A stretch of 64,000 nt of DNA from Escallonia rubra (taxonomy: Eukaryota > Streptophyta > Magnoliopsida > Escalloniales > Escalloniaceae), in the NCBI GenBank assembly GCA_033065855.1, contig JAVXUO010000985.1:248001-312000 (forward strand). The letters are read 5' to 3'. Position 1 is the first letter of the stretch. Every line of letters starts with the position of its first letter. The notes under the pieces are model-generated. The model saw only the letters and a list, made by a program, of their open reading frames with translations. It was not told the origin of the DNA and did not search any database. Positions 45,499 through 55,681 of the stretch are shown here, one piece after another. A program made the position numbers and the translations under genes.

Positions 45499-48400
45499 AA
45501 ATTTACTCCTTCCATCTTACTTCAGAATTGCTCTCATTTTTGTTTGAAACTTTTCTTTCTTGATCATTCGTTAATTTCGTCCACGCCCGGGTCTCTGTTG
45601 TATGCTTGCTTGCTTACCAGCAACATCGTTGCAAAATGTTAGGTTGTATAAGAGAAGATTAGTATGTTATTATAAACAGGGAACTGTTGAACTTTTTAGC
45701 CTTTTTATCGATGACAATTTATTCATTTAGGAGTAATTCCTTTAAATGAGTGATGGTGCCTGTTTACTTATTCGACAATTTTGCTTATGTGCCGTGAAAT
45801 TCCCCTCTTTGTTTTTGGTCCTTTCATGCCCTCTTGCCTCTTCTACCCCATCACAAGGACCATGTCTTCAGTTTTCATTCCATGGTACTAAATCGTACTC
45901 TATTTTCAATTACAAATCTCTCTCTCTCTCTATCTATCTATCTAAATCCGCTCTTCGAACCGTGTGTAGATTTCTTGTTTACTCATGGATGCTTATATTC
46001 CACGAAAGGGAGAGCGTTGCGCGAAGCTCCATTTTCTAAAGGTAGTTGACTCGAACCTCCATGTTGTCGGATCATCTGTTCTTTTTGCTGAAAAGGGTTA
46101 CAAAATTACTGGCACCAGCCCCCTTTGCAACTAACAACTGCCGCAGGTCGCAAGATCAAACTCGTCACCAAATGGTTTGCTCTAGATAAAGGTACTTTCT
46201 TTCTGCTTCGTCCTGAAAATTGCAAGATCTTGGGAAAAACAATTCATTTTGGAGTGTTCCTTGTCATCTATACTTCACAACATTGATAGGAAAGAACGCC
46301 TCCTCCCCTAACGCCTCTTGCATTAGTGAGACTATGGCCATGTCGAACGGTCGGGATTGTGGATACACCATTCCGCCTCATGTACGTGGGGCAATCTTTT
46401 TTTTTTTGTTGGTAAAATGTCCTTTATTCTCATTCAGCTCAAAACATTCTTCTTACATGTCTTCTTTATATGCAAAATTTAAAAATAACAACAAAATTCT
46501 CAATGTTGCAAAACTGTGGGAGGCAGCTTCCAATTCTGACATAATTGTTGGTTGGTTGGAGAGTTTTGCACTTTATTCCAGCTCAGTATTCTGAACGTGG
46601 GACAATCTTTGCAGGGCTTGTTTGGTAGAGCAGATAATAAAATACTAAAAGGATGAAAAAATTTATTCCATTGCAAGGGGGCTTGTCTTTTCCTTGCGTT
46701 GTTTGGTTGAATAGGAAGAAAAAAAGAAGAGGGAAAGAGAAGATCTTGACAAATTTGCCTAGGGCGTTCGTGACAGATTTCTATTAGTCATATGTGCGAG
46801 AGACAAACTTTTTGCACGAACTTTATGACAAAACAGACGGAAAAATCAGCCACAATGATACCAACTTTGGGATCAAGTACCATTTTTATTTTTTTTGCAC
46901 AGCCTCCTATATTTAGATAATTGTGGGAGGGTCACACCACGTTGTGCCTCAAACTCTTGTCTAAGTAAATAATAAAATCTCTATGTTTTCCCAAGAAGAA
47001 AAAGATAGACGTTTAATGAGATTAAAAAGTCAGAAAAGTTAGCTACATTCATTTCCTGCCCTCGTTTTACCAAAATTACCATTGCATGCTTTTCGTTCTT
47101 TCACTTTCCCTTCATTCTTTTCATCCTTAAGCTTTCACTTTACCATCTCAAATTAAAGTTATATACCGAATCATCAATTTCTCTACCGTGGAATGGGGCC
47201 ATTATAACGACTTTCTGCATTTTTCTTGAAATTGGGGCATCCAACGCAGGTCATTACAGGAGAAACGCCCTGTTGGGAAGGCAGTTGATATCCATAAATT
47301 CAACCCTACGCTACAAGAACAGAAACAAGCCAGACTGCCTGGTGCAATATGATAATCTTTCCCCTGTTAATTTCTGAAATCTAGGGTACGGCCAAATTTA
47401 CGCATTTCATACTAAGTCGATGTTCCTATTTCACTTGAGGAATAGACGTTAAAATGCGCCATTACACAACCTTTTAGCGACGAAAGAGTTGCAAATTTTG
47501 CAAAAATGTCTCGATACAAAATTGACGATGAAATTTTTTTCTCAGAAACTTTTAGCCGACATGACGATCACCCAGTCAAAAACCACTTTCATAATTTACA
47601 GTGTTGTCCATGCAACATCACGATTCTGTTTCTACTTTTGTCAACTGCTAATAAGTAATCATATACTTCTGCTGATATTATTCCGTTGATTGCGTGACCT
47701 TCCTTATCACCATCAATGGCATGTATCAAGGAGGATTCAGAGTAGCTGGGTCCTGATACAAAGTATTACAAAGGAATATACATATTTTACTGGAAGCGAT
47801 AGTGCGCAAAGGTAACAAATTATGGATGATGCTCCAGCAGATAATGTATAGAATCGGAATGGTTCTCCCCGTTATAAACCCCGTTTATGTCAAGAGTTAG
47901 GACCCGTGACTCGGTGAGTCATAAAGGGAAGTGATCCTCCCATTGCACCGGACACCTTTCATAGTGTTGAGTCATAAAGGAAAACCTGATCCTTCCATTG
48001 CAATGGACACCTAATGTTTAGGGTGGTGACTCAACGATATGAAAGCCATATCACTACAGAGATGACCAGTTCACTGGGAGGAGCAGAATCTTGCTTGTGC
48101 TAAAGGAGAACCCGTGCGTATGGGGCAGCAAGTGGGAATCCTCTAATTTCTACACGTAGCTTTTGAAATTTCAGTTCATAAAACTGGGCTTGTGGTGTTG
48201 TGAAATTGGATTAACATGGTAGGCCATTGTCCAAAGACATCGCTCTCACCTTTTGCACATGGAGTGGCACTGTGGGGTTCCTGTCACGACTCCAATCCAT
48301 CCCTTTGCTGGCGACAAAGTTCGATGTATTCTTTGACAATTCGTAACCTTCTCTCACATATCCGGCATGTGAACCTCCGTCATTTTCATGTCCAATTCTT

Positions 48401-48568
48401 AACTTAATATTATCCTCGAAGAATTTGCTAGTCACGCATCAAACATATCAGGCATGTGAACTTTTTCTTAGATAAATTATATTGCAAGAAAATTTCACTC
48501 TGTTGTTCCAAGATAGATATATACATTCTTCTTTATGTTGGGTAGCAATTATGCAACTTGTGTTCGAC
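45499..48568. other. Intergenic, TBL gene to PR-1 cluster
   Basis: The first part is the 3' flank of the TBL gene. A CT/ATCT microsatellite lies around 45920-45945. A retroposed segment (46400-46594) and a possible transposon end GGGCTTGTTTGGTAGAGCAG (from 46614) follow. Around 47918-48010 a phrase of about 60 bp with GAGTCATAAAGG and CCATTGCA...GGACACCT occurs twice. No gene was recognised. Confidence 0.5.
46400..46594 (-). mobile_element. Short retroposed sequence with 16-bp target duplication
   Basis: This 195-bp insert has a T-run at its left end, i.e. a 3' A-tail on the minus strand. It is flanked by ACGTGGGGCAATCTTT (46384-46399) and ACGTGGGACAATCTTT (46595-46610), which match at 15 of 16 positions. 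On the minus strand an AATAAA lies upstream of the tail. No tRNA-like A or B box was recognised, so a 5'-truncated LINE or a processed 3' UTR copy is more likely than a full SINE. Confidence 0.65.
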
Positions 48569-48576
48569 TATAAGTA
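48569..48576 (+). promoter_or_regulatory. TATA box of the first PR-1 gene
   Basis: TATAAGTA precedes ACCCT, 64 bp upstream of the ATG at 48633. The intact PR-1 gene at 53156 has TATAAATACCCC 55 bp upstream of its ATG. This decides the start: the open frame extends back to an ATG at 48558, but that ATG would lie upstream of the TATA box. Confidence 0.55.
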
Positions 48577-48632
48577 CCCTGCCTAAGACTACCTCTTATC
48601 ACACTACTCCATTAGCCCATCTGCAAAACGAG

Positions 48633-49115
48633 ATGTGGCTGCCTAAGATTTCCCTAGCCATAGTTTACATAATGTCCATAACCATGTGTGGTCACTCCGT
48701 AGCTCAAAGCTCTCCAGAAGACTTCCTTTATCCCCACAATAAGGCTCGTGCACAAGTTGGGGTCCAACCTCTCACATGGAACTACACCATAGCAGCCTAT
48801 GCTCAACACTATGCAATCCAAAGGTTTGCTGACTGCAACTTGGAGCATTCGGGAGGACCCTATGGTGAAAACCTAGCGGAAGGCTACGGCGAGCTTAAAG
48901 CGGCCGACGCCGTGAGCATGTGGGTAGGGGAAAAGCAGAACTACGACTATCATTCGAATTCTTGCGTTGGTGACGAGTGCTTGCACTACACTCAGGTTGT
49001 TTGGCGCGACTCCGTTCATCTTGGCTGTGCTAGAGTTCCTTGTCGCAATGGTTGGGTGTTCGTTATTTGCAGCTATGATCCCCCTGGAAATTACGAGGGT
49101 CAACGCCCTTACTAA
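48633..49115 (+). CDS. PR1: PR-1 type secreted CAP protein, single exon
   Basis: This intact intronless gene of 160 residues has a signal peptide at residues 1 to about 25 (MWLPKISLAIVYIMSITMC..., cleavage probably after HSVAQ or SVA). The CAP domain follows: [70 protein letters not shown] and CSYDPPGNYEGQRPY. All six PR-1 cysteines are present, as are the His and Glu residues of the CAP cleft. The C-terminus keeps the pattern from which the CAPE defence peptide is released in tomato PR-1. It is the most divergent member of the local cluster: LHYTQ replaces GHYTQ and VFVICSYD replaces WFITCNYD. The upstream ATG at 48558 was rejected because of the TATA box at 48569. PR-1 proteins are apoplastic, bind sterols and are induced by salicylate. 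Confidence 0.93.
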   Translation: MWLPKISLAIVYIMSITMCGHSVAQSSPEDFLYPHNKARAQVGVQPLTWNYTIAAYAQHYAIQRFADCNLEHSGGPYGENLAEGYGELKAADAVSMWVGEKQNYDYHSNSCVGDECLHYTQVVWRDSVHLGCARVPCRNGWVFVICSYDPPGNYEGQRPY

Positions 49116-49874
49116 TATGAGCATCTGGATGTTCATGTAATCCAGTTTTAGAATAATCTACTCCATAGGCTAGCTACTTGTAAGAAAACTGAAGCTGCTA
49201 CATTCTGGAACGGCATCAGCTAAATGTTAACCATCCAAGCAAACATGAAATTAAGCTTATGTATAAGGAGTTTAGCCACTTATAAAAGGCTAGGCAGATG
49301 TGGAATTACGAAATATAGTTTTGAAGATGCAGATTATGTACTGTGCGAAATTGCTATAACTACCGGGAGTACTTTAGCGACTTACAGAATTATTTTAAAG
49401 CTACCCGGTCACTCCACCAAAAGTAATTACCAATTGATCCATATGATATTGACCTTTGTTATGCTAATAAAATTTGTATCTATAGATGGAAATAACCTGA
49501 AAAATATGAGAGGGTCCTTAAGGCTTTTCTTGTTTGGCCTGAAAAAGAAAGTGAAAAGGCTCTGAATAAAATTTACATGTAAACGGTTGTTGACCGAAAA
49601 CAAAAAGAGTTTTTATTAAAAAGCTCATCATTATTAGAGATAGGAAAATAAATAGGCACCTCATTCTAGCGATAAAACTCCAGTAAAATGGGCATATATG
49701 AACAACTTGTTACCATTCGAGAAAATAAGGGGTCAAGTATGTAAAATCCTCTTTTCTCGTCTGAGGTTCTTAAAGAATAAACGTCAAATAATCCAAAACC
49801 TCTCAACTCATCCACATTAATACTGTCACAAAAACAAATCTTGGGCGTTATAGGAATCTTCCTTCAACAAAACT
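49116..49874. other. Intergenic between PR-1 gene and PR-1 pseudogene
   Basis: AT-rich DNA. The phrase TTGAAGATGC[A/T]GATTATGT at 49320 recurs near 50582 after the pseudogene, suggesting that the two share duplicated 3' flank. No other feature was seen. Confidence 0.45.
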
Positions 49875-49882
49875 TATAAGTA
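49875..49882 (+). promoter_or_regulatory. TATA box of the PR-1 pseudogene
   Basis: TATAAGTA lies 46 bp upstream of the pseudogene ATG at 49921, the same arrangement as in the intact PR-1 genes. The promoter core is preserved although the coding part is broken. Confidence 0.5.
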
Positions 49883-49920
49883 CCTCTAAGAAGTTCACCC
49901 CAATAGAGAGAAAAACCAAG

Positions 49921-50209
49921 ATGGGGTGGTCCGACTGTAACAGTATGGCAGGTCTGATCTGTGTGCTGCTAGGGTTAGGGTTAATGCTGCATTCATCTCA
50001 AGCACAAAACTCGCCACAGCCCGTGGTGAGGTGGGCGTCGGGAACCTGAGGTGGGACAACGCCTTGGCGGCCCACGCGCAGAGCTACGCCAGTGAGAGGA
50101 CGAGAGACTGCCTGCTCAGTGAGAGGACGGAGTCCAGCAAGGGCAATTTCCAGTTGCTTGCAGCTATGATCCTCCGGCCAAGTTAGACGGCAAGCAGCGG
50201 CCTTACTGA
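49921..50209 (+). pseudogene. PR-1 pseudogene with two internal deletions
   Basis: The signal peptide region is complete (MGWSDCNSMAGLICVLLGLG..., ending SSQAQNSPQ). The segment encoding the first CAP helix ([10 protein letters not shown]) is largely missing, the frame shifts, and a TGA follows at about 50046-50048. Out of frame, GEVGVGNLRWDNALAAHAQS can still be read. A second, larger deletion removes everything from the PYGEN region to just before CSYDPPAKLDGKQRPY, after which the stop is at 50207-50209. The product could not fold as a CAP domain. Confidence 0.88.
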
Positions 50210-53100
50210 AAGAGTCTGTATTGCCAGCCTTACATAAATAGGCATGTTTGCTACCCATATTTTGTTTTTGTAATTTGGAAAAGTTTTGTGAGTTTTGAGT
50301 AAATACAGTGAAAATACGGTGACCAAATTCATATGCAACGAAACTAACATCTGGATCTAATTGGTTTCCTACGGTAATGCACCCCCTTGCGATTGTGGAT
50401 CTGGCGTTCTTCGATAGCTTTAGTTCGTTATAGTTTGGTGGTCGAGGTCTATCCCTTGTATCTGAGAGTTGGTGTCTCTTTCCATTGGACAATGGTTGAC
50501 TTGATGTCCAAAAAAAGAAGAAGAAAATAGAACGGTTGGTTTGGTTTCTACGTCTCAGTTATAGCCAAGGAGATTTGGGCTTGAAGATGCTGATTATGTT
50601 AATGCTTCTTGATGGTTTCTTTGCGTACTCCTTTCATATAGCAGTTTAAGGAATTTGTTTCGGCGAAGATTTGCATTTGAGGGGTACGCAATGAACCCAT
50701 CGAAATTTGGAGAAATCGTGAACAAGCCAACCTGCTACGTAGCTCTCTGATTTTAGCCTCAATCATTCGTATCGTGAGTTTCTCTCTAACTTCATTACAA
50801 TAGGGGCTATTACATCATGTATACACACACATATATGCATATATGACATTGTAATCCATCTTAATTACTTGATGAAGTTCTTAAGTTTTACTAAAAAAAC
50901 AAATCTATGTATATACATACATATTTTGTCTCTTAAAAATCCGTCTATAACCTTTTTTGTTGATATGTACTAGTAAAATTGTGCTTATTTTTCTGTTCCC
51001 ACTCTCTTTTCTTAGATGATTAGCCTTCATTCAATAAATTAGAAATTCTTCTTTATATATATGTGCCTAACTAGGGCTGCCTGTTTTCCCTTTTTCTCTT
51101 ATTGAACTTGTATAAATCACAAACCTAATGGGTCAATCCTATACACGGTCTATGCTTGTGCATAAATTAACTATAAACAAACCCTGTCATTAATCCTTTT
51201 TTTTGTGATAAATTACCTAAGAACTTTATTAATAAACAAAATACATACTACAAGAAAATATAACTTTATTTAAATTAAAGAGCTAAAGATAACAAAACAG
51301 TGTATAACTTAATTATCTCCACCCCTAATCCTCAAATGGGATCCTATCGAAGAGTCGACTGAAAAAAAGAATAAAGCCGTAGGGCTTTTACCTGGATTCA
51401 CGGTTAGTCTGTCTTCCCATAAATCATGACCACTGATGGCGTTGCCTTCATGTTCAGGGTATGAAGGCCAGGACAAGTTTGACGATTGTATTGTGGGAAT
51501 TCCTAGGAGGAGCAAAGTCTCTGGCCCCAAACAACAAATTAATAGGGTCCAACTTTGCAACTTGAAACGTTGAGGAACGTAAAACACATGGAACCATAAT
51601 TTGGAGCAACATCTAGACCGGAGGTGAAATGACGTCGTGCTTATATTCAATGGCCAAGTTAGAAATTATGTTTAAGCTGGGCATTGAAATATAAAGGATA
51701 AACCTGCAAAATTATATTTGAGCTCTATTTTAATTGTTTGAATTATACTTTTGTTCTTAAAGTAGTTACATAGAGACATTTTTAAGCTGTTTATAGTTTA
51801 TCGCTAAAGTGGCTATATGACAGCACTGTTAAGGCCTTCAGCGTTAAAAGTGAAGCTCAAATATCACTTCTCCTTATTTTTGTGAGTTATGCAAAATGAC
51901 TTAAAAGGGACATTCTCTTCTCAGAAATTCGTACTTTTTAGGTGGGCATTTTCTTCAATATAGTCTAGAATGCCTAATACCCAGGAAAGAAAAATGCGAG
52001 CAACACATGGTCATGTGCCCACCGATGCCGCTTGCTGCCTCCACCACTAAATGTCGCATGAAAATTCCTATCGCGTAGTATATGTTCACTATAGATCTTG
52101 GAAGTATGTCGCGTGGAAATTAACTACCGTGTAATATACGTTCACTATAGATTTTTGAAGAGTTTCTTCGAAATTTATTTAGTACCCGCGGTCCAAACAT
52201 TACATCGAAGTATTGACATCTATGGCATCTTCTGGTTAGGCCAATTGTTTTTTGAGTCTATATATGATCCGTCCCATGCACGTTATATTTACTATTTGAA
52301 TAGTCTTATTAGCATTTTCTAAACAATTGATGACATTTACTGGCTATGATTTTATGCGAGTAACTAGTCTTCTGATCTTTATAGAAACGATTAGTAGTAT
52401 ATTCTTCTGGTTTTTCTTTTTCTTCCGTTTCCCTTTTAGTTGGGGGTGCTCTTCAACTTTTTTAACTGATTTCTTTAAACTAACGTATCCAAACATATGA
52501 CCATTCTAGCCGAGACTACCCGCATACAATTGTTTTTACACACTCTTTCAATTGTACCTTATTAAAGCACAAAGGATATGAGATTTACGTAGTCCAGGGA
52601 TTCATAGATTGCTGCAAAGTGTATTTATCATCGACATTTAGCCTAAAAGAATAGAGTTCCCTTTAATAAACGGGTTATCACGATGTTCCCAAACCAAGAA
52701 AATGACGTGCCCGACAATAGGTAGTCAAGGTTTTGCATTCGATTATATTACGTCACATCTATCTCCATTGTAGCGAATATTTTTGTGTCCAATTGCACCC
52801 GTCAAATGGCCATTACGAATCGTTGATAAATAAAGATTCTTTTTGTTCCTGCTTTTGTATTTGAGGATTGTGTTAGATATGATATTTTCTTAAATTAGAA
52901 AAGATTAGAAGATCGAGTTGCATTATTGAACAAAACATGAAACACGAACCTTATCATCTTTTAACTTTCTCCCGAGGTTAACGCCAATCTAAGATCCATG
53001 GGGAAGACCATGCTAGTCTACTTTGGTCCTCTTGTGTATTGACAATAACGTAAACAAAAATGTAGAAAGGACTGAGAACTTTCAACAGTATTCTTGCACC
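50210..53100. repeat. PR-1 array unit 1, 5' part and promoter
   Basis: From about 50850 the sequence is homologous to 61985 onward (unit 3 flank), and from 51225 also to 56723 onward (unit 2). It contains the shared segment 51300-51660 with no recognised gene, and the upstream region of the intact PR-1 gene. Relative to units 2 and 3 it lacks 91 bp at GTAACTAG near 52359. A TGACG motif is at 52703. Confidence 0.75.
52703..52707 (+). promoter_or_regulatory. TGACG (as-1 half-site) upstream of PR-1
   Basis: TGACG sits in the phrase AAAATGACGTGCCCGA, 449 bp upstream of the PR-1 ATG. The same phrase is kept in units 2 (58355) and 3 (63913). TGACG is the core recognised by TGA bZIP factors that act with NPR1 on PR-1 promoters. 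Function here is inferred. Confidence 0.4.
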
Positions 53101-53108
53101 TATAAATA
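53101..53108 (+). promoter_or_regulatory. TATA box of the intact PR-1 gene
   Basis: TATAAATA followed by CCCC lies 55 bp upstream of the ATG at 53156. The same arrangement is in the duplicated copy at 58803. Confidence 0.65.
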
Positions 53109-53155
53109 CCCCTTACACAGCAAGCCTAATTTTCCATCAACCATCAAATAAAAAA

Positions 53156-53644
53156 ATGGGGTGGTGTAACATGTCAGTAGCATTCCTTGGTGTCCTAGGG
53201 TTAATAATGGTTCATTCCACCCAAGCCCAGAATTCCCAACAAGACTACCTCGACGCGCACAATGCGGCTCGTGGCGAGGTGGGCGTTGGGCCTCTCACAT
53301 GGGACGACGCCGTGGCAGCCTACGCTCAGAACTACGCTAATCAGAGAATCGGAGACTGCGCCCTTATGCACTCGCAGAACGGACCGTATGGTGAGAACCT
53401 TGCGATTGGCAGCGGTGACTTGAGCGGCAAGGCGGCCGTGGATTTGTGGGTAGGAGAGAAGCAATACTATGACTACAATTCTAACTCTTGCGCATCTGGG
53501 CAGATGTGCGGGCATTACACTCAGGTGGTTTGGCGCAACTCCGCCCGTGTCGGGTGCGCTAGGGTTCAGTGCAACAATGGTTGGTGGTTCATCACTTGCA
53601 ACTATGATCCTCCTGGAAACTATGTTGGCGAGCGTCCTTACTGA
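53156..53644 (+). CDS. PR1: PR-1 type secreted CAP protein, single exon
   Basis: This intact intronless gene of 162 residues has a signal peptide at residues 1-25 ([20 protein letters not shown], cleavage after STQA). The mature protein starts [20 protein letters not shown] and carries the CAP signatures [57 protein letters not shown] and [18 protein letters not shown]. Six conserved cysteines (three disulfides) and the cleft His/Glu residues are present. The [15 protein letters not shown] end fits the CAPE1 pattern PxGNxxxxxPY released from tomato PR-1. It is the only intact PR-1 gene of the repeated units seen here and the apparent source of the truncated copy at 58859. PR-1 proteins accumulate in the apoplast and are classic salicylate-response markers. 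Regulation is probably through the TATA box at 53101 and the TGACG site at 52703. Confidence 0.95.
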   Translation: MGWCNMSVAFLGVLGLIMVHSTQAQNSQQDYLDAHNAARGEVGVGPLTWDDAVAAYAQNYANQRIGDCALMHSQNGPYGENLAIGSGDLSGKAAVDLWVGEKQYYDYNSNSCASGQMCGHYTQVVWRNSARVGCARVQCNNGWWFITCNYDPPGNYVGERPY

Positions 53645-55179
53645 AACTATACATCAACAAGAAGAATAAATAGCTAAAAAGCACAACTAGAAGATGTGCT
53701 GGGCCTATGTATTGTGTGTTTGGACTTTGGCCTTTGGTCTCCCTTCCCTGATTTACGAGAAAATAAAACAAGTGTGTTCAGTATATCTTTCATTTATTCG
53801 ATGCAGTCATTTGTGATGAATGTTTTTCTTCTACTTGAATCTCCTTGCTCTAAATTTTAAGACATGCAACATGACGCTGAACAACATTGCGATGGTGATA
53901 CCCATTGATGGTACTCAGTAAGCCACTTTAATAGCATTTAGTAACTATCAGCGAGACCAGATCTGAGTCAAAGTGGCCTTAAATTTCATCAATGAACAGT
54001 ATAACCTCTCATAATGTTCCGTTGCTTTCATCAATATGTATATGCCCCTACTCCCCCTTGGTAGAGGTAAGAATAAGGAGTCCATTGCCCACATATATAG
54101 GTTGACTTATGCTGACAAGACTTGGTTCGATCCATGCACGTGTAAATTTATCTTTCGCACTTACTTGATGTGGGGCTAACACAACTCCACACGTGAACCT
54201 CAATAATTTTCGTGGTACGTGTGAATCCACCGGCCATCAAAGTTCCCCCCTGAGTTCTGCCAAGAACCACCATTATTCCAAGAGTTTGGACACGAGTGGA
54301 AGCCGTGGGTACCCAACCATGGGATCTGATTTCATGTTAGGGGACATAACTCGGAGCCCAATATTGTCCACCAAGATGCCCCATATATATAGGATAATCT
54401 CCAACTTAACCTAACAGCTTAAGCCTGTAGAACTTTGTCTCCGTCCATAAGTATATACATCCAAAACTTATTTTTCACACCAAGTTGACTGATTCGATAT
54501 GATACCAACACAACTTCATACTTGAACCTCAACACCCCTGTATACCCTCTTATATGTGGTGAATCGTGTCGTCAAAACTTGTAGACCCCTTTACCCTCGG
54601 CATATGGTGCCTAGCGTTAATCGATATATTCATCATCTGTTCTATAACATTGTCAACATGTTTCATGCTCATTGAAAAGAAAAAAATTAAAAAATACGAT
54701 GGCATCTATATAGACACAAAAATGGGGCCGCGTAATTAAGAGCCACTGGTGCAGAACCAGTAGTACATTTTACATATGTGGAACTGCAAGAATAGCACAC
54801 ATATAGCACATTGATGACCAAAAGAAGAGGTTCTAAAAGGAGTTTGCAAATGACATATGTAGGAAAGGTACTGTGATATTTGAATCTTGAACAGTTAAAG
54901 GCTTTTAATGAAAATTGAAGTGTTAACATATATAACAATTTGCAATAAAACCGTGCAGAGTAAATTCTAAGAGAAATTAATCTTAGTTGCTACGAAGAAC
55001 CAACAACAAAGCTAACCTACAAGTGCGTTTATTTTATTAAAGATAGCCAATGCTTGGATATAGTTATAATCTCTAAAAAGTCAAGTTTTTGGGACTTAGG
55101 TTCTTAATTAAGTATTAGTTACGTGCATAATGAGGAATGCAATGAACCCTCTAAGAGGAAGGGTTTTTCCTTAAACAAA
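53645..55179. repeat. PR-1 array unit 1, spacer
   Basis: This is the 3' flank of the intact PR-1 gene. It is homologous to 59200-60015 in unit 2, including the shared CCCCTACTCCCCCTTGGTAG phrase at about 54044. The part from about 54591 to 55730, which also holds the next pseudogene, is missing in unit 2. No other gene was recognised. Confidence 0.7.
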
Positions 55180-55681
55180 ATGAGGTGGTGTAACTGTAAC
55201 ATTTCAGCAACTCTGGTATGCGTCTTGGGGCTATCAATGGTGCGTTATACTCTAGCCCAAAACTCACAGCAAGACTACCTCACTGCACAAAATGCCGCTC
55301 GTGCTGGTATGGGCCTCACGCCTATGACGACATGGGATAACAAGGTGGCACCGTAGCGCGGAAGTATGCTAACCGGAGGATGGCGGATTGAATGCTTGTG
55401 CACTCGCAGGGGGACCCCTATGGTGAGAATGTTACGATTGGTAGCGGTGACTTGATGGGCAAGGAGGCCGTGGACCTGTGGGTAGGAGAGAAGGCCATGC
55501 TATGATTAGGATTCCAACTCCTGCGAGCTGGGGGGAAATGTGTGGGCACTATACTCAGGTAGTGTGGCGCAACTCGGTTCGGCTTGGGTGTGCTAGGGTT
55601 CAGTGCAACAGTAGTGGGTGATGGTTCATCACTTGCAACTATGATCCTCCGGGCAACTATATTGCGCAGCGTTCTTATTAA
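55180..55681 (+). pseudogene. PR-1 pseudogene with several frameshifts and stops
   Basis: The start MRWCNCNISATLVCVLGLSM and the mature N-terminus [19 protein letters not shown] are preserved. A stop arises at the VAAYA position after a small deletion (55354-55356). Then a TGA replaces the first CAP cysteine codon, the frame breaks again after GEK, and a further stop interrupts near NNGW. The end still reads [15 protein letters not shown], where the usual final PY is SY. At least four lesions make it non-functional. It is a second PR-1 copy within unit 1, more decayed than 58859. Confidence 0.9.

Noticed and set aside
48558..48632. Upstream ATG giving a 185-residue PR-1
   Set aside because: It lies upstream of a TATA box at 48569, and the extra 25 residues would precede the signal peptide.
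55123..55179. Upstream ATG extending the PR-1 pseudogene
   Set aside because: The extension has no similarity to PR-1, and the conserved signal peptide starts at 55180.
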